A stretch of DNA of 64,000 nt from NCBI GenBank assembly GCA_019635955.1, contig JAHBYL010000001.1, positions 80,091 through 144,090 of the forward strand. The letters are read 5' to 3'. This document shows, in pieces, positions 28,244 through 39,408 of the stretch. Source of the stretch: Parvibaculum sp. GTDB taxonomy: Bacteria; Pseudomonadota; Alphaproteobacteria; Parvibaculales; Parvibaculaceae. The translations under genes were made by a program, and so were the position numbers. The stretch's first letter is position 1. Each line of letters begins with the position of its first letter. The notes below the pieces were generated by a model. It was not told the origin of the DNA. It worked only from the letters and a program-made list of their open reading frames with translations, and made no database searches.

Positions 28244-28737
28244 CGAAAAAGCCGGCTCCGAAGAAAAAGCTTACCCATCTCGACGAGAAGGGTGCGGCGC
28301 GCATGGTCGACGTGTCGGACAAGCCCGTCACCTCGCGCAGCGCGACGGCGAAAGGGGCCGTCTCCATGAAACCGGCCACGCTGAAGCTCATACTCGCCGA
28401 CAAGCTGAAAAAGGGGAATGCGCTCGAAGTCGCGCGGCTCGCCGGAATCATGGCGGCGAAGAAGACGCCGGATCTCATTCCCCTCTGCCATCCTCTCGCC
28501 ATATCGAAAGTGGAAGTTGAACTCCGCCCCGACAAGAAGACGAGTTCGGTCGAGGTCGAGGCGACGGTAAAGCTCTCCGGCCAGACCGGCGTCGAAATGG
28601 AAGCCCTGACAGCCGTTTCCGTCGCTTGCCTCACGCTTTACGATATGGCGAAAGCGGTCGATCGCAGCATGAGGATCGGCGACATTCGCCTCGTCGAGAA
28701 ATCGGGCGGCAAGTCGGGCGACTACAGGGCGGAGTAG
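28240..28737 (+). CDS. moaC: Cyclic pyranopterin monophosphate synthase
   Basis: MoaC performs the second step of molybdenum cofactor synthesis, making cyclic pyranopterin monophosphate from the MoaA product. The 165-residue protein has [32 protein letters not shown] and [20 protein letters not shown], all family signatures. It starts with a short Lys-rich extension. It overlaps the GNAT gene and precedes moeA by nine bases. Confidence 0.97.
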   Translation: MTKKPAPKKKLTHLDEKGAARMVDVSDKPVTSRSATAKGAVSMKPATLKLILADKLKKGNALEVARLAGIMAAKKTPDLIPLCHPLAISKVEVELRPDKKTSSVEVEATVKLSGQTGVEMEALTAVSVACLTLYDMAKAVDRSMRIGDIRLVEKSGGKSGDYRAE

Positions 28738-28746
28738 AAAGAGCCC

Positions 28747-29958
28747 ATGGCACAATCACCCCTCCTCCCGGTGGACGAGGCCCGGGCGCGTATTCTCGCC
28801 TCGCTGCGCACGACACAGACGGAAAGCGTGCCGCTGTCGCAGGCCGTTGGCCGCGTGCTCGCGGAAGAGGCCATTGCGCGACGCACGCAGCCGCCCGCCG
28901 ATCTTTCCGCGATGGACGGCTACGCCGTGAAGGCGGCCGACACGGCGTCCCTCCCTGCCCGCCTCAAGGTTGTGGGCGAGGCGCCTGCCGGCGGCGCTTA
29001 CACAACAGAACTGAAATCCGGCGAGGCCGTCCGCATATTCACAGGCGCACCACTGCCGCGCGGCGCGGATGCCATCGTCATCCAGGAGGATACGGCGCGC
29101 GAGGGCGCCATCGTCGTCGTAAAGGAAAGCGCCGAGGCCGGGCAGCATGTGCGCCCGGTGGGGCTCGATTTCCGCACCGGCGATTCTGGGCTTCCCGCAG
29201 GCCAGAAGCTTTCACCCGCCGATATCGCACTGGCCGCGGCCATGAACCTCGCGACGCTCAATGTTCACAAGCGCCCTGTGATCGCCTTCTTCTCGACGGG
29301 GAATGAGCTGGTGCCGCCCGGAACCGAACCCGGGCCCAACCAGATCGTCTCGGCCAATAATGACGGCATTGCCGCGCTGGTCCGGGAGGCGGGCGGTGAA
29401 CCGCTAGATCTCGGTATCGTGCGGGACGATGAAGCGGCGATCCGGGATGCCGCCAAGCGCGCGGGACATGCCGACATGCTGGTCACGCTTGGCGGCGCAT
29501 CGGTGGGCGAGCACGACCTCGTGCAATCCGCGCTTGGCCCCCTCGGCCTCGATGTCGACTTTTGGAAGATCGCCATGCGTCCCGGCAAGCCGCTGATCTA
29601 CGGGAAACTCGGCGAGACACCCCTGCTCGGCCTGCCCGGAAACCCGGTGTCGGCACTCGTCTGCGCGACCCTGTTCCTCAGGCCCGCCATCCAGCGGCTC
29701 CAGGGCGGCGAAACGGCGCTTCACACGACGCTGGCTCGGCTTGGCTCCGCCCTGCCCGCAAATGGCGGGCGGGAGGACTATGTCCGCGCGACACTCGACC
29801 ATATTCACAGAGAGCTTCCGCTCGCGACGCCTGCCTCGATTCAGGACAGTTCGATGCTCTCCGTGCTGGCCCGGGCGGGATGCCTCATCATCCGTGAGCC
29901 CCGGGCTCCGGAGGCAAAAGCCGGTGAAATCGTTACGGTTTTGCCGCTCCGCGGTTGA
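28747..29958 (+). CDS. moeA: Molybdopterin molybdotransferase
   Basis: MoeA inserts molybdate into adenylated molybdopterin. The 403-residue protein has PPADLSAMDGYAVK near the N-terminus, GADAIVIQEDT, the MoCF-biosynthesis core with FFSTGNELVPPG and TLGGASVGEHDLV, then MRPGKPLIYG and GLPGNPVSA. All domains are present. It follows moaC and precedes lexA; its stop is two bases from a DnaA-box-like sequence. Confidence 0.97.
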   Translation: MAQSPLLPVDEARARILASLRTTQTESVPLSQAVGRVLAEEAIARRTQPPADLSAMDGYAVKAADTASLPARLKVVGEAPAGGAYTTELKSGEAVRIFTGAPLPRGADAIVIQEDTAREGAIVVVKESAEAGQHVRPVGLDFRTGDSGLPAGQKLSPADIALAAAMNLATLNVHKRPVIAFFSTGNELVPPGTEPGPNQIVSANNDGIAALVREAGGEPLDLGIVRDDEAAIRDAAKRAGHADMLVTLGGASVGEHDLVQSALGPLGLDVDFWKIAMRPGKPLIYGKLGETPLLGLPGNPVSALVCATLFLRPAIQRLQGGETALHTTLARLGSALPANGGREDYVRATLDHIHRELPLATPASIQDSSMLSVLARAGCLIIREPRAPEAKAGEIVTVLPLRG

Positions 29959-29959
29959 G

Positions 29960-29968
29960 TTATCCACA
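29960..29968 (+). promoter_or_regulatory. Perfect DnaA-box sequence next to the lexA promoter
   Basis: TTATCCACA exactly matches the strong DnaA-box consensus. It stands alone, eight bases upstream of the -35 box of lexA. DnaA control of lexA is possible, but a single 9-base match can occur by chance. Confidence 0.35.
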
Positions 29969-29975
29969 AAGACGC

Positions 29976-30005
29976 TTGACAGATTCAGGAGAACTAAACT
30001 AGAAC
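29976..30005 (+). promoter_or_regulatory. lexA promoter with overlapping LexA box
   Basis: TTGACA (29976-29981) lies about 18 bases from a weak -10, TAGAAC. A perfect alphaproteobacterial LexA box, GAAC-TAAACTA-GAAC, covers 29991-30005 and so overlaps the -10. LexA should block its own promoter here, the usual autoregulation of the SOS response. Confidence 0.85.
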
Positions 30006-30078
30006 AGCCCGAAGCGTTTTTGTTTTGTTCCGAAGCCCGAAAGATGGGCCTTTCGGGCGACTGGAGGGGCTGGAGAAT

Positions 30079-30792
30079 ATGCTGACGCGCAAGCAACACG
30101 AACTGCTGATGTTCATCCATGAGCGGATCAAGGAAGGCGGCGTCTCTCCGAGCTTCGACGAAATGAAGGAAGCGCTCGACCTGCGCTCCAAGTCCGGCAT
30201 CCACCGGCTGATCACGGCGCTGGAGGAACGCGGCTTCATCCGCCGGCTTCCGCACCGCGCCCGCGCCCTCGAAATCCTGAAACTGCCGGATGCTGCCTCG
30301 CCGAGCCTTGCGGTTTCGCGCGGCAAGGGCTTTTCGCCCAGCGTCATCGAAGGCGGCGCCCGGCCGAAGCCCTCGAGCCGCGATCTTTCTCCCGCGCGCG
30401 ACACGGGCGACACCATGGCGCTGTCCGTGATGGGGCGCATCGCCGCCGGTACGCCGATCGAGGCGCTGCAGGAGGAGAGCCACCAGGTCAGCGTGCCGCT
30501 CAGCCTTCTGGGCTCGGGCGAGCATTATGCGCTCGAGGTCAAGGGCGACTCGATGATCGATGCCGGCATCCTTGATGGCGATACGGTCCTCATCCAGCGC
30601 TGCGACACGGCGCAGAGCGGCGACATCGTTGTGGCGCTTGTCGATGGCTACGAGGCCACGCTGAAGCGGCTCCGCAAGAAGGGCGAGTCCATCGCGCTCG
30701 AGGCGGCGAACCCGGCCTACGAGACCCGCATTTTCGGCCCGGACCGCGTCAAAGTTCAGGGCAAGCTGGTCGGGCTTCTTCGCCGCTATTGA
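30079..30792 (+). CDS. lexA: LexA repressor
   Basis: LexA represses DNA-repair genes and cleaves itself when RecA is activated. The 237-residue protein has an N-terminal winged helix ([20 protein letters not shown]) and a C-terminal S24 peptidase domain. The cleavage bond is Ala123-Gly124 in GRIAAGTP, with Ser158 in KGDSMIDAG and Lys196 in YEATLKRL as the dyad. A linker of about 40 residues is typical for alphaproteobacteria. I chose the ATG at 30079, preceded by GGAGGGG; the frame from 30025 has no family match. The promoter holds its own LexA box. Confidence 0.97.
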   Translation: MLTRKQHELLMFIHERIKEGGVSPSFDEMKEALDLRSKSGIHRLITALEERGFIRRLPHRARALEILKLPDAASPSLAVSRGKGFSPSVIEGGARPKPSSRDLSPARDTGDTMALSVMGRIAAGTPIEALQEESHQVSVPLSLLGSGEHYALEVKGDSMIDAGILDGDTVLIQRCDTAQSGDIVVALVDGYEATLKRLRKKGESIALEAANPAYETRIFGPDRVKVQGKLVGLLRRY

Positions 30793-32933
30793 GCCTCGTC
30801 CTGCCGCTGCACCCAGGGGCGTTCGCCACGTTCGCTACGCGCCGTGGTCATGCCGATGCTTCCATCGCCGGCTATGCTGATCGCGGTAGCGCCGTTGCGC
30901 CAGAAATGAAACCAATCCAGCAGCAGGCCTGCGCCGCATCCTCGTCTCATGGGTGCGGGAACGGGCACGCGGGCGACGATGATGTCGGCGCGGCCGCAAT
31001 CTTCCGCCAATGCATCCAGCGAATTCGAGAAGGCGACAACCGGCCGTCCGGGCTCGGCATATATGCAGCCGCTCTGGTCGCATCGCATATGTTCCGTGCG
31101 CGCCGCTTCGCGGGGGCTACGGCTGTCTCCCTCATATCTCAGCCATTGCCGCGCGGCATAATCGGGCCGCGAGGATGACAGGGCGAGCGTGCCATCCGCC
31201 ATGCGCGCCGCCAGCAGGCTCGCGTCGCGGTCAATCAGAATGTCGGGCTTTTGTGCACCGCCCCAAAAGAGGAAACCGAGCAGGATGGCCACCATCCCGC
31301 TATGGCGCCAGTGTCCTTTCCAGATCGCCATCCACAAGCCGCCCATCGTTACCAGCAGCAGGGCATGAAGCGGTGCCGCCGGGACCATCCGGTCCGAGCC
31401 GCCCCAGCCTGCAACCTCGTCGGCGATGGCGAGCATGGTCTCGACCCCCCAGCCCATCGCCAGCAGCGCAGGCCCGTCCAGGCCGAAGGGCATGAGCAGC
31501 AGGGCGAGGAGCGCCATGGGCATCACCACCAGGCCGACAACAGGCATCGCCGCCATATTGCCGGCAAGCCCGTACACGGCGATCCGGTTGAAGTGATAGG
31601 CGGCGATGGCGCCCGTCGCCGCTCCGGCGACGATGCTCGTCAGCGCGATGCCGAGCACATAGATAACCGCGAGACGCGGCCAGTCCGCGACGCCATAACC
31701 TCGCGGAGCAAGCATCCAGCGGCGAACGAGATCGCTCTCGTAGAATGCGATGAGCGCAATCACAGCCGCGAACGACATCTGGAATCCCGCCCCGACAAGG
31801 CTTTCCGGTCGCCAGAGCAGCACCAGAATGGCGGCCAGCATGACGTTCCGCATACTGAGCGCAGGGCGGTCGAGAAGCACAGCAACGAACATCAGCGAAA
31901 TCATGATCCAGGCGCGCTGTGTGGCGATGGCGCCGCCGGAGATGAGCAGATAGAAAGTCGCGCCAAGAATGGCGATCGCCGCCGCCCATTTCTTGATCGG
32001 ATAGCGAAGCGCAAGTCCGGGAACGAGCGCCAGCGCCGCCCGTACCGCCCAGAAGAGCGATCCAGCAAACAACACCATGTGAAGGCCGGAGATTGCCAGC
32101 ACATGGTAGATGCCGGCGGCGCGCAGATCCTCCGAGATTTCATCCGGGATGCTCGCCCGCTCGCCGGTGATCAGCGCGGCGGCCACCGCTCCGCTCGTTC
32201 CGCCGATCGTGCCGCGGATGCGCGCGCCGATCTTCATTCGCAAGGTGGAGAGCCAGGCGCCCGGCCCCGAGGGTGCTTCGATCTCCCGCGGCGCGCTATA
32301 GGCGAAGCCCACGGCGCCAAGCCCGTTGAACCAGGCCTGTCGGGCAAAGTCGAAGCCGTAGGGCGAGACGGGCTCGGGCGGCGGCAATAGCCGCGCGCGC
32401 ATCTCCACGGTTGCGCCGGGCCTGAGAGCGGCATCCCGGATGCGGATGTTGAGCCTGACCCGGGCAGGCAGTTCCTCCACTCGAAGCCCGCTAAAGCTCT
32501 CCGGCGCCAGAATGGCCAGAAGCCCTCCGTTCACGGTTGTCTCGACGGAGACCACTCGCGCCGTCAGCGTGCCCGCCTGCGTTCGTTCGATCACCGGCGC
32601 GGCGACCCATGCCGTCCTCCCGACGGCGGCCGCGAAGCCCAATGCCACGCAAAATAGCGCAGCGGCGCAAAGCGCCGCCGCCGGCCATCGCCGCACGGAC
32701 CAGAGCAAGAGCCCGGCAAGCACAAGCCCCGACCCCGCCGCCCATAGCGGAGGCTCGGCCGGCAGGGCGAAATAGCTGGCGATCCCGAACCCGAGAAAGA
32801 CCGGCGTCCAGAGGAAATAACGGTCCGATTCCGCCGCAAAAGACCGCCGGAGCCAGGCGATGGCGGCGCCCGGCATCTCACGCAGCGTCAATCGGGCGCC
32901 GTAGGCCTCCGGAAAATCCTCGGTCCGCGCCAC
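30786..32933 (-). CDS. comEC: ComEC/Rec2 family DNA-uptake channel protein
   Basis: This 715-residue inner-membrane protein belongs to the ComEC/Rec2 family. It has N-terminal membrane helices, an exposed DUF4131-like domain (residues about 95-230), the competence core with [20 protein letters not shown] and [15 protein letters not shown], and further helices. A metallo-beta-lactamase-like end domain is not evident in the C-terminal part, so this is probably the short form. It converges with lexA and overlaps it by seven bases. Whether the cell is naturally competent cannot be read from this gene alone. Confidence 0.9.
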   Translation of the reverse strand: MARTEDFPEAYGARLTLREMPGAAIAWLRRSFAAESDRYFLWTPVFLGFGIASYFALPAEPPLWAAGSGLVLAGLLLWSVRRWPAAALCAAALFCVALGFAAAVGRTAWVAAPVIERTQAGTLTARVVSVETTVNGGLLAILAPESFSGLRVEELPARVRLNIRIRDAALRPGATVEMRARLLPPPEPVSPYGFDFARQAWFNGLGAVGFAYSAPREIEAPSGPGAWLSTLRMKIGARIRGTIGGTSGAVAAALITGERASIPDEISEDLRAAGIYHVLAISGLHMVLFAGSLFWAVRAALALVPGLALRYPIKKWAAAIAILGATFYLLISGGAIATQRAWIMISLMFVAVLLDRPALSMRNVMLAAILVLLWRPESLVGAGFQMSFAAVIALIAFYESDLVRRWMLAPRGYGVADWPRLAVIYVLGIALTSIVAGAATGAIAAYHFNRIAVYGLAGNMAAMPVVGLVVMPMALLALLLMPFGLDGPALLAMGWGVETMLAIADEVAGWGGSDRMVPAAPLHALLLVTMGGLWMAIWKGHWRHSGMVAILLGFLFWGGAQKPDILIDRDASLLAARMADGTLALSSSRPDYAARQWLRYEGDSRSPREAARTEHMRCDQSGCIYAEPGRPVVAFSNSLDALAEDCGRADIIVARVPVPAPMRRGCGAGLLLDWFHFWRNGATAISIAGDGSIGMTTARSERGERPWVQRQDEAQ

Positions 32934-33170
32934 CCGCCCTCCCCGGCCTGCCCCGCTAATGCCGGTGACGGTGCCTAAGGCACTGTCCCCAAGGCATTTT
33001 TCCCGCCGGCCTGGACTTCATTTCTGGCTTACGCTGCGTTGCCGCAATGTGCTAGAAATCCCGAGCCCCACAGCAGGCCCAAGGGTTCTTGCCCATAACA
33101 GCGGCCAAGCTTGCCAACATTTCACTGTGTTGCCTACCCGTGCGGCTGCGAGGCCGGATCGCAGGAGACC

Positions 33171-34583
33171 ATGAGCGAAACAAGGACCGTCATTACGCGT
33201 TTTGCGCCCTCGCCGACCGGATATCTCCATATCGGCGGCGCAAGGACGGCTTTGTTCAACTGGCTCTTCGCGCGCCATCATGGCGGCCGCTTCCTGCTCC
33301 GAATCGAGGATACGGACCGCGAGCGCTCGACGGATGCCGCCATCGACGCGATCTTCGAGGGGCTTCGCTGGCTCGGCCTCGAATGGGACGAGGAGCCCAT
33401 CTTCCAGTTCTCGCGCAGCGCGCGCCATCGCGAAGTCGCCGAGCAGCTCCTCGCCGAGGGCAAGGCATATTACTGCTATGCCAGCCCGGCAGAGCTCGAG
33501 GAAATGCGCGAAAAGGCCCGCGCCGAAGGCCGCCCCATCCGCTATGACGGACGCTGGCGCGACCGCGATCCTTCAGAGGCGCCGGCCGGCGTGAAACCCG
33601 TCATCCGCTTCCGCTCGCCCGACGAAGGCGAAACCATCGTGCGCGACCATGTGATGGGCGATGTACGCTTCCCGAACGAGCAGCTCGACGATCTCATCAT
33701 CCTGCGCAGCGACGGCACGCCGACCTACAATCTGTCCGTGGTGGTGGACGATCACGACATGGGCATCACCCATATCGTCCGGGGCGACGACCATCTGACC
33801 AATGCCGGCCGTCAGAGCCAGATCTATGCGGCGCTCGGCTGGACGACGCCGGAGTTCGCCCATGTGCCTCTGATCCACGGGCCCGATGGCGCGAAGCTCT
33901 CTAAGCGACATGGCGCGCTGGGCGCGGAAGCCTATCGCGACCTCGGTTATCTGCCGGAGGCGATGCGCAATTACCTCGTGCGGCTCGGCTGGAGCCATGG
34001 CGACGATGAAATCTTCTCCACGGACCAGGCCATCGCGTGGTTCAACCTCGAAAGCATTGGCCGCTCGCCCGCGCGGTTCGACTTCGCCAAGCTCGAGAAC
34101 GTGAACGGCCACTATATCCGCGAAGCGGACGACGAGCGGCTTGCCGACGAAACCATCGCGTTGATGAGCCGCCTCAATGGCTGGCAGACGGATGAGGCGT
34201 TCCGCCAGAAGCTGATCGCGCTCATGCCGGGCCTCAAGGAGCGCGCAAAAACTCTGGTCGAGCTTGGTCAGGGCGCCGCCTTCCTGCTGGCGCAGCGGCC
34301 GCTTGCCTGCGACGACAAGGCACAACAGCTTCTCGGCCCGGATGCGCGCGCCCTTCTCGCCCGGCTCGTTTCGCGGCTTGAGGCGCATAATGACTGGCAG
34401 CTCGCCGAGATCGAAGCCACGATCCGCGCTTTTGCGGAGGAGGAAAATCTCAAGCTCGGCAAGGTGGCGCAGCCGCTCCGCGCCGCCGTGACCGGCAGCA
34501 CCGTTTCACCGCCTATTTTCGACGTGCTGGCAACGCTCGGCCGGGACGAAACATTGGCGCGGATGAAGGATCAGGCTGCATAG
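33171..34583 (+). CDS. gltX: Glutamate-tRNA ligase
   Basis: GltX charges tRNA-Glu, and in organisms using GatCAB also tRNA-Gln. The 470-residue class I enzyme has the HIGH-like motif [12 protein letters not shown] starting at His20, and the KMSKS-like motif KLSKRHGA around residue 245. The C-terminal anticodon-binding region is complete. I chose the ATG at 33171, after GCAGGAGACC; the frame from 33111 is not conserved. It is divergent from comEC and lies upstream of gltA. Confidence 0.97.
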   Translation: MSETRTVITRFAPSPTGYLHIGGARTALFNWLFARHHGGRFLLRIEDTDRERSTDAAIDAIFEGLRWLGLEWDEEPIFQFSRSARHREVAEQLLAEGKAYYCYASPAELEEMREKARAEGRPIRYDGRWRDRDPSEAPAGVKPVIRFRSPDEGETIVRDHVMGDVRFPNEQLDDLIILRSDGTPTYNLSVVVDDHDMGITHIVRGDDHLTNAGRQSQIYAALGWTTPEFAHVPLIHGPDGAKLSKRHGALGAEAYRDLGYLPEAMRNYLVRLGWSHGDDEIFSTDQAIAWFNLESIGRSPARFDFAKLENVNGHYIREADDERLADETIALMSRLNGWQTDEAFRQKLIALMPGLKERAKTLVELGQGAAFLLAQRPLACDDKAQQLLGPDARALLARLVSRLEAHNDWQLAEIEATIRAFAEEENLKLGKVAQPLRAAVTGSTVSPPIFDVLATLGRDETLARMKDQAA

Positions 34584-34694
34584 CCGGAACATCGGTTCCG
34601 GCGATTGCGGCGAGACATTATAATGGGAACAACCCGACCCGGCCGAACTGCCCGAAAGGCGCTCCGGCCGGTCTAACAGGACAGGTAGGCAGGC

Positions 34695-36011
34695 ATGACA
34701 GAATTCGGAACCAAAGCTGGAGCGAAATCCCAGGCGACGCTCTCGGTGGATGGCAAGTCTTACGAGTTGCCGGTCTATGGCGGATCGCTCGGCCCCAGCG
34801 TCGTCGACATTTCGACGCTTTACGGCAAGAGCGGCGTTTTCACCTACGATCCGGGTTTCACCTCCACGGCGAGCTGCGAATCCGACATCACCTATATCGA
34901 CGGTGAAGAAGGCATCCTGCTCTATCGCGGCTATCCGATCGATCAGCTCGCTGAGAAGGGCAATTTCATTGAGACCTGCTACCTGCTGCTGAACGGCGAA
35001 CTGCCGACCAACGAGCAGTACACCGAGTTCGAGCGCGCCATCACCATGCACACCATGGTGCATGAGCAGATGCAGTTCTTCCTGCGCGGCTTCCGCCGCG
35101 ACGCGCATCCCATGGCCATCATGTGCGGCATGGTGGGCGCGCTGTCGGCCTTCTATCACGACTCGACGGATATCAACGATCCGGTGCAGCGGATGATCGC
35201 GAGCCGCCGCCTGATCGCCAAGATCCCTACCATCGCCGCCATGGCCTACAAATATTCGGTCGGTCAGCCGGTCGTCTATCCGAAGAACAGCCTCGGCTAT
35301 GCCGAAAACTTCCTGCATATGTGCTTCTCGGTTCCGGCCGAGGAATACAAGGTCGATCCGATCCTGGCCCGTGCGATGGACCGTATCTTCATTCTGCATG
35401 CTGACCACGAGCAGAACGCGTCGACCTCGACGGTGCGCCTCGCCGGTTCGTCGGGCGCCAATCCCTTCGCCTGCATCGCGGCCGGCATTGCCTGCCTGTG
35501 GGGCCCGGCGCATGGCGGCGCCAACGAAGCGGCGCTCAACATGCTGCAGGAAATCGGCTCCGTTGACCGCATCCCGGAATTCGTCAAGAAGGCGAAGGAC
35601 AAGAACGATCCGTTCCGCCTGATGGGCTTCGGCCATCGCGTCTACAAGAACTACGATCCGCGCGCCCGCGTGATGCAGCAGACCTGCCATGAAGTGCTCA
35701 AGGTTCTGGGCATCAAGGACGACCCGCTGCTGGACGTCGCGCTCGAACTCGAGCGGATCGCGCTCAACGACGAATACTTCATCGAGAAGAAGCTCTATCC
35801 GAATATCGACTTCTATTCGGGCATCACGCTTAAGGCGATGGGCTTCCCGACCACCATGTTCACGGTGCTCTTCGCCCTTGCCCGTACCGTCGGCTGGGTC
35901 GCGCAGTGGAACGAGATGATCGAGGATCCGGGTCAGCGCATCGGCCGCCCGCGCCAGCTCTATACCGGCGCCGCGCAGCGCGACTATGTCGAAGCCGGCA
36001 AGCGCAAGTAA
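34695..36011 (+). CDS. gltA: Citrate synthase
   Basis: GltA condenses acetyl-CoA and oxaloacetate at the entry of the TCA cycle. The 438-residue protein is of the hexameric type II of Gram-negative bacteria. It has the N-terminal beta domain with [13 protein letters not shown], the catalytic-site segments [15 protein letters not shown] and [15 protein letters not shown], and the late [15 protein letters not shown] strong terminator follows. Order gltX-gltA, convergent with lpxB, is usual for the group. Confidence 0.98.
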   Translation: MTEFGTKAGAKSQATLSVDGKSYELPVYGGSLGPSVVDISTLYGKSGVFTYDPGFTSTASCESDITYIDGEEGILLYRGYPIDQLAEKGNFIETCYLLLNGELPTNEQYTEFERAITMHTMVHEQMQFFLRGFRRDAHPMAIMCGMVGALSAFYHDSTDINDPVQRMIASRRLIAKIPTIAAMAYKYSVGQPVVYPKNSLGYAENFLHMCFSVPAEEYKVDPILARAMDRIFILHADHEQNASTSTVRLAGSSGANPFACIAAGIACLWGPAHGGANEAALNMLQEIGSVDRIPEFVKKAKDKNDPFRLMGFGHRVYKNYDPRARVMQQTCHEVLKVLGIKDDPLLDVALELERIALNDEYFIEKKLYPNIDFYSGITLKAMGFPTTMFTVLFALARTVGWVAQWNEMIEDPGQRIGRPRQLYTGAAQRDYVEAGKRK

Positions 36012-36035
36012 CACCGAACGGCATGCAAAGATCGA

Positions 36036-36066
36036 GGGCGCTTCTCCGGAAGCGCCCTTTTCTTTT
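36036..36066 (+). terminator. Intrinsic terminator after gltA
   Basis: GGGCGCTTC and GAAGCGCCC form a perfect 9-base stem with a TCCG loop, followed by TTTTCTTTT. It lies 25 bases past the gltA stop and directly next to the lpxB stop on the other strand. Confidence 0.92.
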
Positions 36067-37223
36067 CAGAGAAGCTCCAGAACTGCTCTAGCCGCGCGGC
36101 TGTTCGGGCTTTCCCCATCGACACCCATGCGCGCGCGCACTTCGTCGAGATCGGCGATCGCGCGGCGGCGGTCCGCCGTGTCGCGCATCAAGGGCCGCAA
36201 TCCCTCGAGCAGGTCATCCGCCGTGCAACGCGACTGCAGATATTCGCGCACCGAAGGCCGGTCGAGGATGAGGTTCACCAGCACCACGGACGGGATTTTC
36301 AGAACGCTGAGCGCGAACCAGCCGACGATCGCTTCCGCGCGATAGGCAACAACCATGGGCACCCGCGCGAGCGCGAGTTCGAGCGTGACAGTACCGGACG
36401 CCGCCAGCGCCGCATTTGCGGCAGCGAAGGCGCCCTTCTTTTCTTCTTCGCCAGCGACGATCTCTACAGGCACTTTCCAGGTCTCGACAGCCTTCTCGAT
36501 CAACGGCCTGACATGGGGCACGGCCGGTATGACGACACGGAGACCGGGCATCTCGTCTGCCAGTCGGTCGACGACGCCGCCGAAAATATCAACGAGGTGC
36601 TTCACCTCATTGAGGCGGCTGCCCGGCAGAGCGAGCAGCAGCGGGACGTCGGAACCTATCCCGTGCCGCTCGCGGAACGACGCACCCGAACCGGCTTCCG
36701 GCAGCCGCTCGATTGCCGGGTGGCCGACATAGACGCAATCGACGCCGACAGACTTCAGGAACTGTGCTTCGAAGGGCAGCAGCGCGAGAACGCGGCGAAT
36801 ATATTTCTTCATCGCGCGGGCGCGGCCCTGCCGCCATGCCCAGACGCTCGGCAGCACGTAGTCGACGATCGGTATATCCGGTGCCTTGCGGGCGATGCGC
36901 TTCGCGACCATGTGGGTGAACTCGGGGCTGTCGATCACGACCACGATATCGGGCTTCTGCTCGACGGCATGGCGTACGGTTTGCCATATCCGGCGGAAGA
37001 TGAGTGGCAGCCGCGGGATGATCTCGCGCGGCCCCATCACCGCGATGTCGGACATGGGGAAGATCGAGGCGAGCCCGCGCTTTTCCATTTCCGGACCGCC
37101 GACGCCAGAGAAGCGGAGAGGGACGGCGGACTGCGCCACGAGAGCATCCATCAAGCCGGCGCCAAGCGCGTCTCCGGAGGTTTCACCGGCGACGAGCATG
37201 ACGTGTTTTTCGTCCGCCTTCAT
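36066..37223 (-). CDS. lpxB: Lipid-A-disaccharide synthase
   Basis: LpxB joins 2,3-diacylglucosamine 1-phosphate and its UDP form to the lipid A disaccharide. The 385-residue GT19-family protein begins KHVMLVAGETSGDALGAGLM and has IDSPEFTHMVAKRIA, the YVLPSVWAWRQGR segment and LLALPGSRLNEVKHL. Key segments are intact. It overlaps lpxI by four bases and is the last gene of the minus-strand envelope block. Confidence 0.96.
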   Translation of the reverse strand: MKADEKHVMLVAGETSGDALGAGLMDALVAQSAVPLRFSGVGGPEMEKRGLASIFPMSDIAVMGPREIIPRLPLIFRRIWQTVRHAVEQKPDIVVVIDSPEFTHMVAKRIARKAPDIPIVDYVLPSVWAWRQGRARAMKKYIRRVLALLPFEAQFLKSVGVDCVYVGHPAIERLPEAGSGASFRERHGIGSDVPLLLALPGSRLNEVKHLVDIFGGVVDRLADEMPGLRVVIPAVPHVRPLIEKAVETWKVPVEIVAGEEEKKGAFAAANAALAASGTVTLELALARVPMVVAYRAEAIVGWFALSVLKIPSVVLVNLILDRPSVREYLQSRCTADDLLEGLRPLMRDTADRRRAIADLDEVRARMGVDGESPNSRAARAVLELL

Positions 37224-38095
37224 GACCGCAGCTTTCGCAGCCGGTCGGGCGCAAGTCCCACCACAAAGATACCGGCCCTGTTCGCGGCGCGCGCCACCGC
37301 CTCACCATCGACGATCAAGGCACCGCCGGCCTCGACGGCAATGCCTGCGAGCCCTGCGGCAGCGACATTCTCGACGGTCTTCACACCGACGGTCGGCAGA
37401 TCGACTCGCTTTTCCTGACCCGGCTTCGAGAGCTTCACCAGCACGCCCGCGCGAGCCTCCTCCCGTCCCCGCACATCCTGCGGCAGCGACGACACGCGCT
37501 CGAGCATGCGGTCAGTTCCCTCCGCCGCCTCGAGCGCCAGCACGACACCGCGGCAGGCCACTGCACCCTGTCCGATATCGAGAGCGCCTATGGCGAGCGC
37601 CGCACGCGCGGCGACATCGATATCGATTTCCTGCTCGGGCGATGGCGCAGCCTTGCTCAGCACGCCTTCCGGCGCCAGCAGGCCGCCCGCCACCTCATGC
37701 GCGCCGATGACGCGGAATCCGTGTTCCTTCTCGAAATAGTCTGCGAGGCCGCGCAGCAACCCGTCGTCTCCCTGCATCAGCCAGCGAGCGACGCGCGGCA
37801 TAAGGGAGCGGCCCGTCTTGTCGGGGAAAAGCGATGCGAGGTTCGGCCGCTTTATGCCGCCTATCAGCACGATATCCTCGCAGCGGTTCTCCTTGAGAAG
37901 ACGCAGGAATTCCCCCATCGCGCCAAGGCGCACCCAGGCGTGCGGAAATCGCTCGATTTCCTTCTCCGCCGCGCCCTCGATGCCGATAACATAGACATCG
38001 CGGCCGGCTGCAAGCGCAGCCTCGGCGAGCATTGCGGGCAAGGGGCCGCTACCGGCGGCAATGCCGAGTTTGCGGGGTTTGCCCTCGGTCTCCAT
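37220..38095 (-). CDS. lpxI: UDP-2,3-diacylglucosamine diphosphatase, LpxI type
   Basis: LpxI (formerly DUF1009) makes lipid X from UDP-2,3-diacylglucosamine and replaces LpxH in alphaproteobacteria. The 291-residue protein has the N-terminal LGIAAGSGPLPAMLAEA, and the C-terminal domain with GAVACRGVVLALEAAEGTD and KLSKPGQEKRVDLPTVG, all typical. Its location between lpxA and lpxB confirms the role. Confidence 0.95.
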   Translation of the reverse strand: METEGKPRKLGIAAGSGPLPAMLAEAALAAGRDVYVIGIEGAAEKEIERFPHAWVRLGAMGEFLRLLKENRCEDIVLIGGIKRPNLASLFPDKTGRSLMPRVARWLMQGDDGLLRGLADYFEKEHGFRVIGAHEVAGGLLAPEGVLSKAAPSPEQEIDIDVAARAALAIGALDIGQGAVACRGVVLALEAAEGTDRMLERVSSLPQDVRGREEARAGVLVKLSKPGQEKRVDLPTVGVKTVENVAAAGLAGIAVEAGGALIVDGEAVARAANRAGIFVVGLAPDRLRKLRS

Positions 38096-38104
38096 CGCCA
38101 GGGA

Positions 38105-38905
38105 TCAGGCCGCTCGCTCGGACCGGGGCATGCAGATCGCCCGATCCGATTCCGAGCGGATGAAATTCACGATATCCATGACGTCGGGCTGAGCAGCAAA
38201 TCGTTCAGCAGCCTTTTCCACCCGCTCTCGCAGGGTGCCTTCTTCCGCGAACAGAAGGCCATAGGCTTCGCGCATGGCCCCGATCTGCTCGCGGGAAAAG
38301 CCGCGGCGCTTCAGGCCGATGAGATTGAGCCCCATCAGATAGGCGCGGTTGCCGACGACGAGCCCGTAGGGGATCACGTCGTTCTCGACCGCGCTCATGC
38401 CGCCGATGAAGGCGTGCTTGCCGACGCGGCCGAACTGGTGCAGCGCGGCGCCGCCGCCGAAGATCACGTAATCGTCGATCTTGCAGTGACCGGCCAGCAT
38501 GACGTTGTTGGAAAACACGACATGATTGCCGACGATGGAGTCGTGGCCGACATGCGATGCCGTCAGAAAGGCGCAGTGATTGCCGACACGCGTCAGCATG
38601 CCGCCACCTTCCGTGCCCGGATTCATCGTGACATGTTCGCGGATGAGATTGTCGGTGCCGATCTCAAGCCGGCTCGGCTCGCCGCGATACTTCAGGTCCT
38701 GCGGCGCATGGCCGATCGAGGCGAAAGGGTAGATCTGCGTTCTCGCGCCGACCGAGGTTCGCCCCTCGACCACGACATGCGAGTGGAGCACGACACCCTC
38801 GCCGAGCGACACATCCGCTCCGACGACGCAATAGGGACCGACGGTGACATCGGGCGCAAGCTCCGCTTTCGGATCGACTATCGCCGTCGGATGTACGTTG
38901 GTCAT
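38105..38905 (-). CDS. lpxA: UDP-N-acetylglucosamine acyltransferase
   Basis: LpxA adds a 3-hydroxyacyl chain to UDP-GlcNAc, the first step of lipid A synthesis. The 266-residue protein has a left-handed helix made of hexapeptide repeats ([19 protein letters not shown] and on), the catalytic-His region in [14 protein letters not shown], and a C-terminal helical part. I chose the ATG at 38905, which overlaps the fabZ stop (ATGA); the frame upstream is not conserved. Confidence 0.96.
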   Translation of the reverse strand: MTNVHPTAIVDPKAELAPDVTVGPYCVVGADVSLGEGVVLHSHVVVEGRTSVGARTQIYPFASIGHAPQDLKYRGEPSRLEIGTDNLIREHVTMNPGTEGGGMLTRVGNHCAFLTASHVGHDSIVGNHVVFSNNVMLAGHCKIDDYVIFGGGAALHQFGRVGKHAFIGGMSAVENDVIPYGLVVGNRAYLMGLNLIGLKRRGFSREQIGAMREAYGLLFAEEGTLRERVEKAAERFAAQPDVMDIVNFIRSESDRAICMPRSERAA

Positions 38906-39378
38906 TTCGCTGATGCACCTGCGATCATGGCGCCAAGATCGCACTCGGCAACAAGCTTGCCGTCTACGCGGCCTTCGCCGTGATATTTCCAGACCGGCCC
39001 GCGGCTCTGCAATTTCGTCATATGCAATTCGAGAACGTCGCCCGGCAGAACCGGCTTGCGGAACTTGGCGCGGTCCACTGTCATGAAATAGACGAGCTGG
39101 TTGCTGCCCGATGTCCCGAGATTGTTGATCACGAGTGCGCCTGCCGTCTGCGCCATGGCCTCGACGATGAGAACGCCCGGCATTACCGGATGTCCCGGGA
39201 AGTGCCCTTGAAAGAAGGGCTCGTTCGCAGTGACGTTCTTAATGCCGATAGCGGATTGATCGCCCTTCATCTCGATGATGCGGTCGATCAGCAGCATCGG
39301 ATATCGATGGGGGAGAAGCTCCATCACCCGGTTGATATCGGCGCTGTCGAGTTTTTCCGGCGCCTCAGCCTCGCTCAT
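38902..39378 (-). CDS. fabZ: 3-hydroxyacyl-ACP dehydratase FabZ
   Basis: FabZ dehydrates 3-hydroxyacyl-ACP in fatty acid synthesis and shares substrate with LpxA and LpxD. The 158-residue hot-dog protein has [12 protein letters not shown] and the catalytic [19 protein letters not shown] with the His and Glu. It has a short acidic N-terminal extension. It lies between lpxD and lpxA, as in nearly all Gram-negatives with this block. Confidence 0.97.
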   Translation of the reverse strand: MSEAEAPEKLDSADINRVMELLPHRYPMLLIDRIIEMKGDQSAIGIKNVTANEPFFQGHFPGHPVMPGVLIVEAMAQTAGALVINNLGTSGSNQLVYFMTVDRAKFRKPVLPGDVLELHMTKLQSRGPVWKYHGEGRVDGKLVAECDLGAMIAGASAK

Positions 39379-39408
39379 ACGATCATCCTTCCCAGATTTC
39401 CAATGCCG

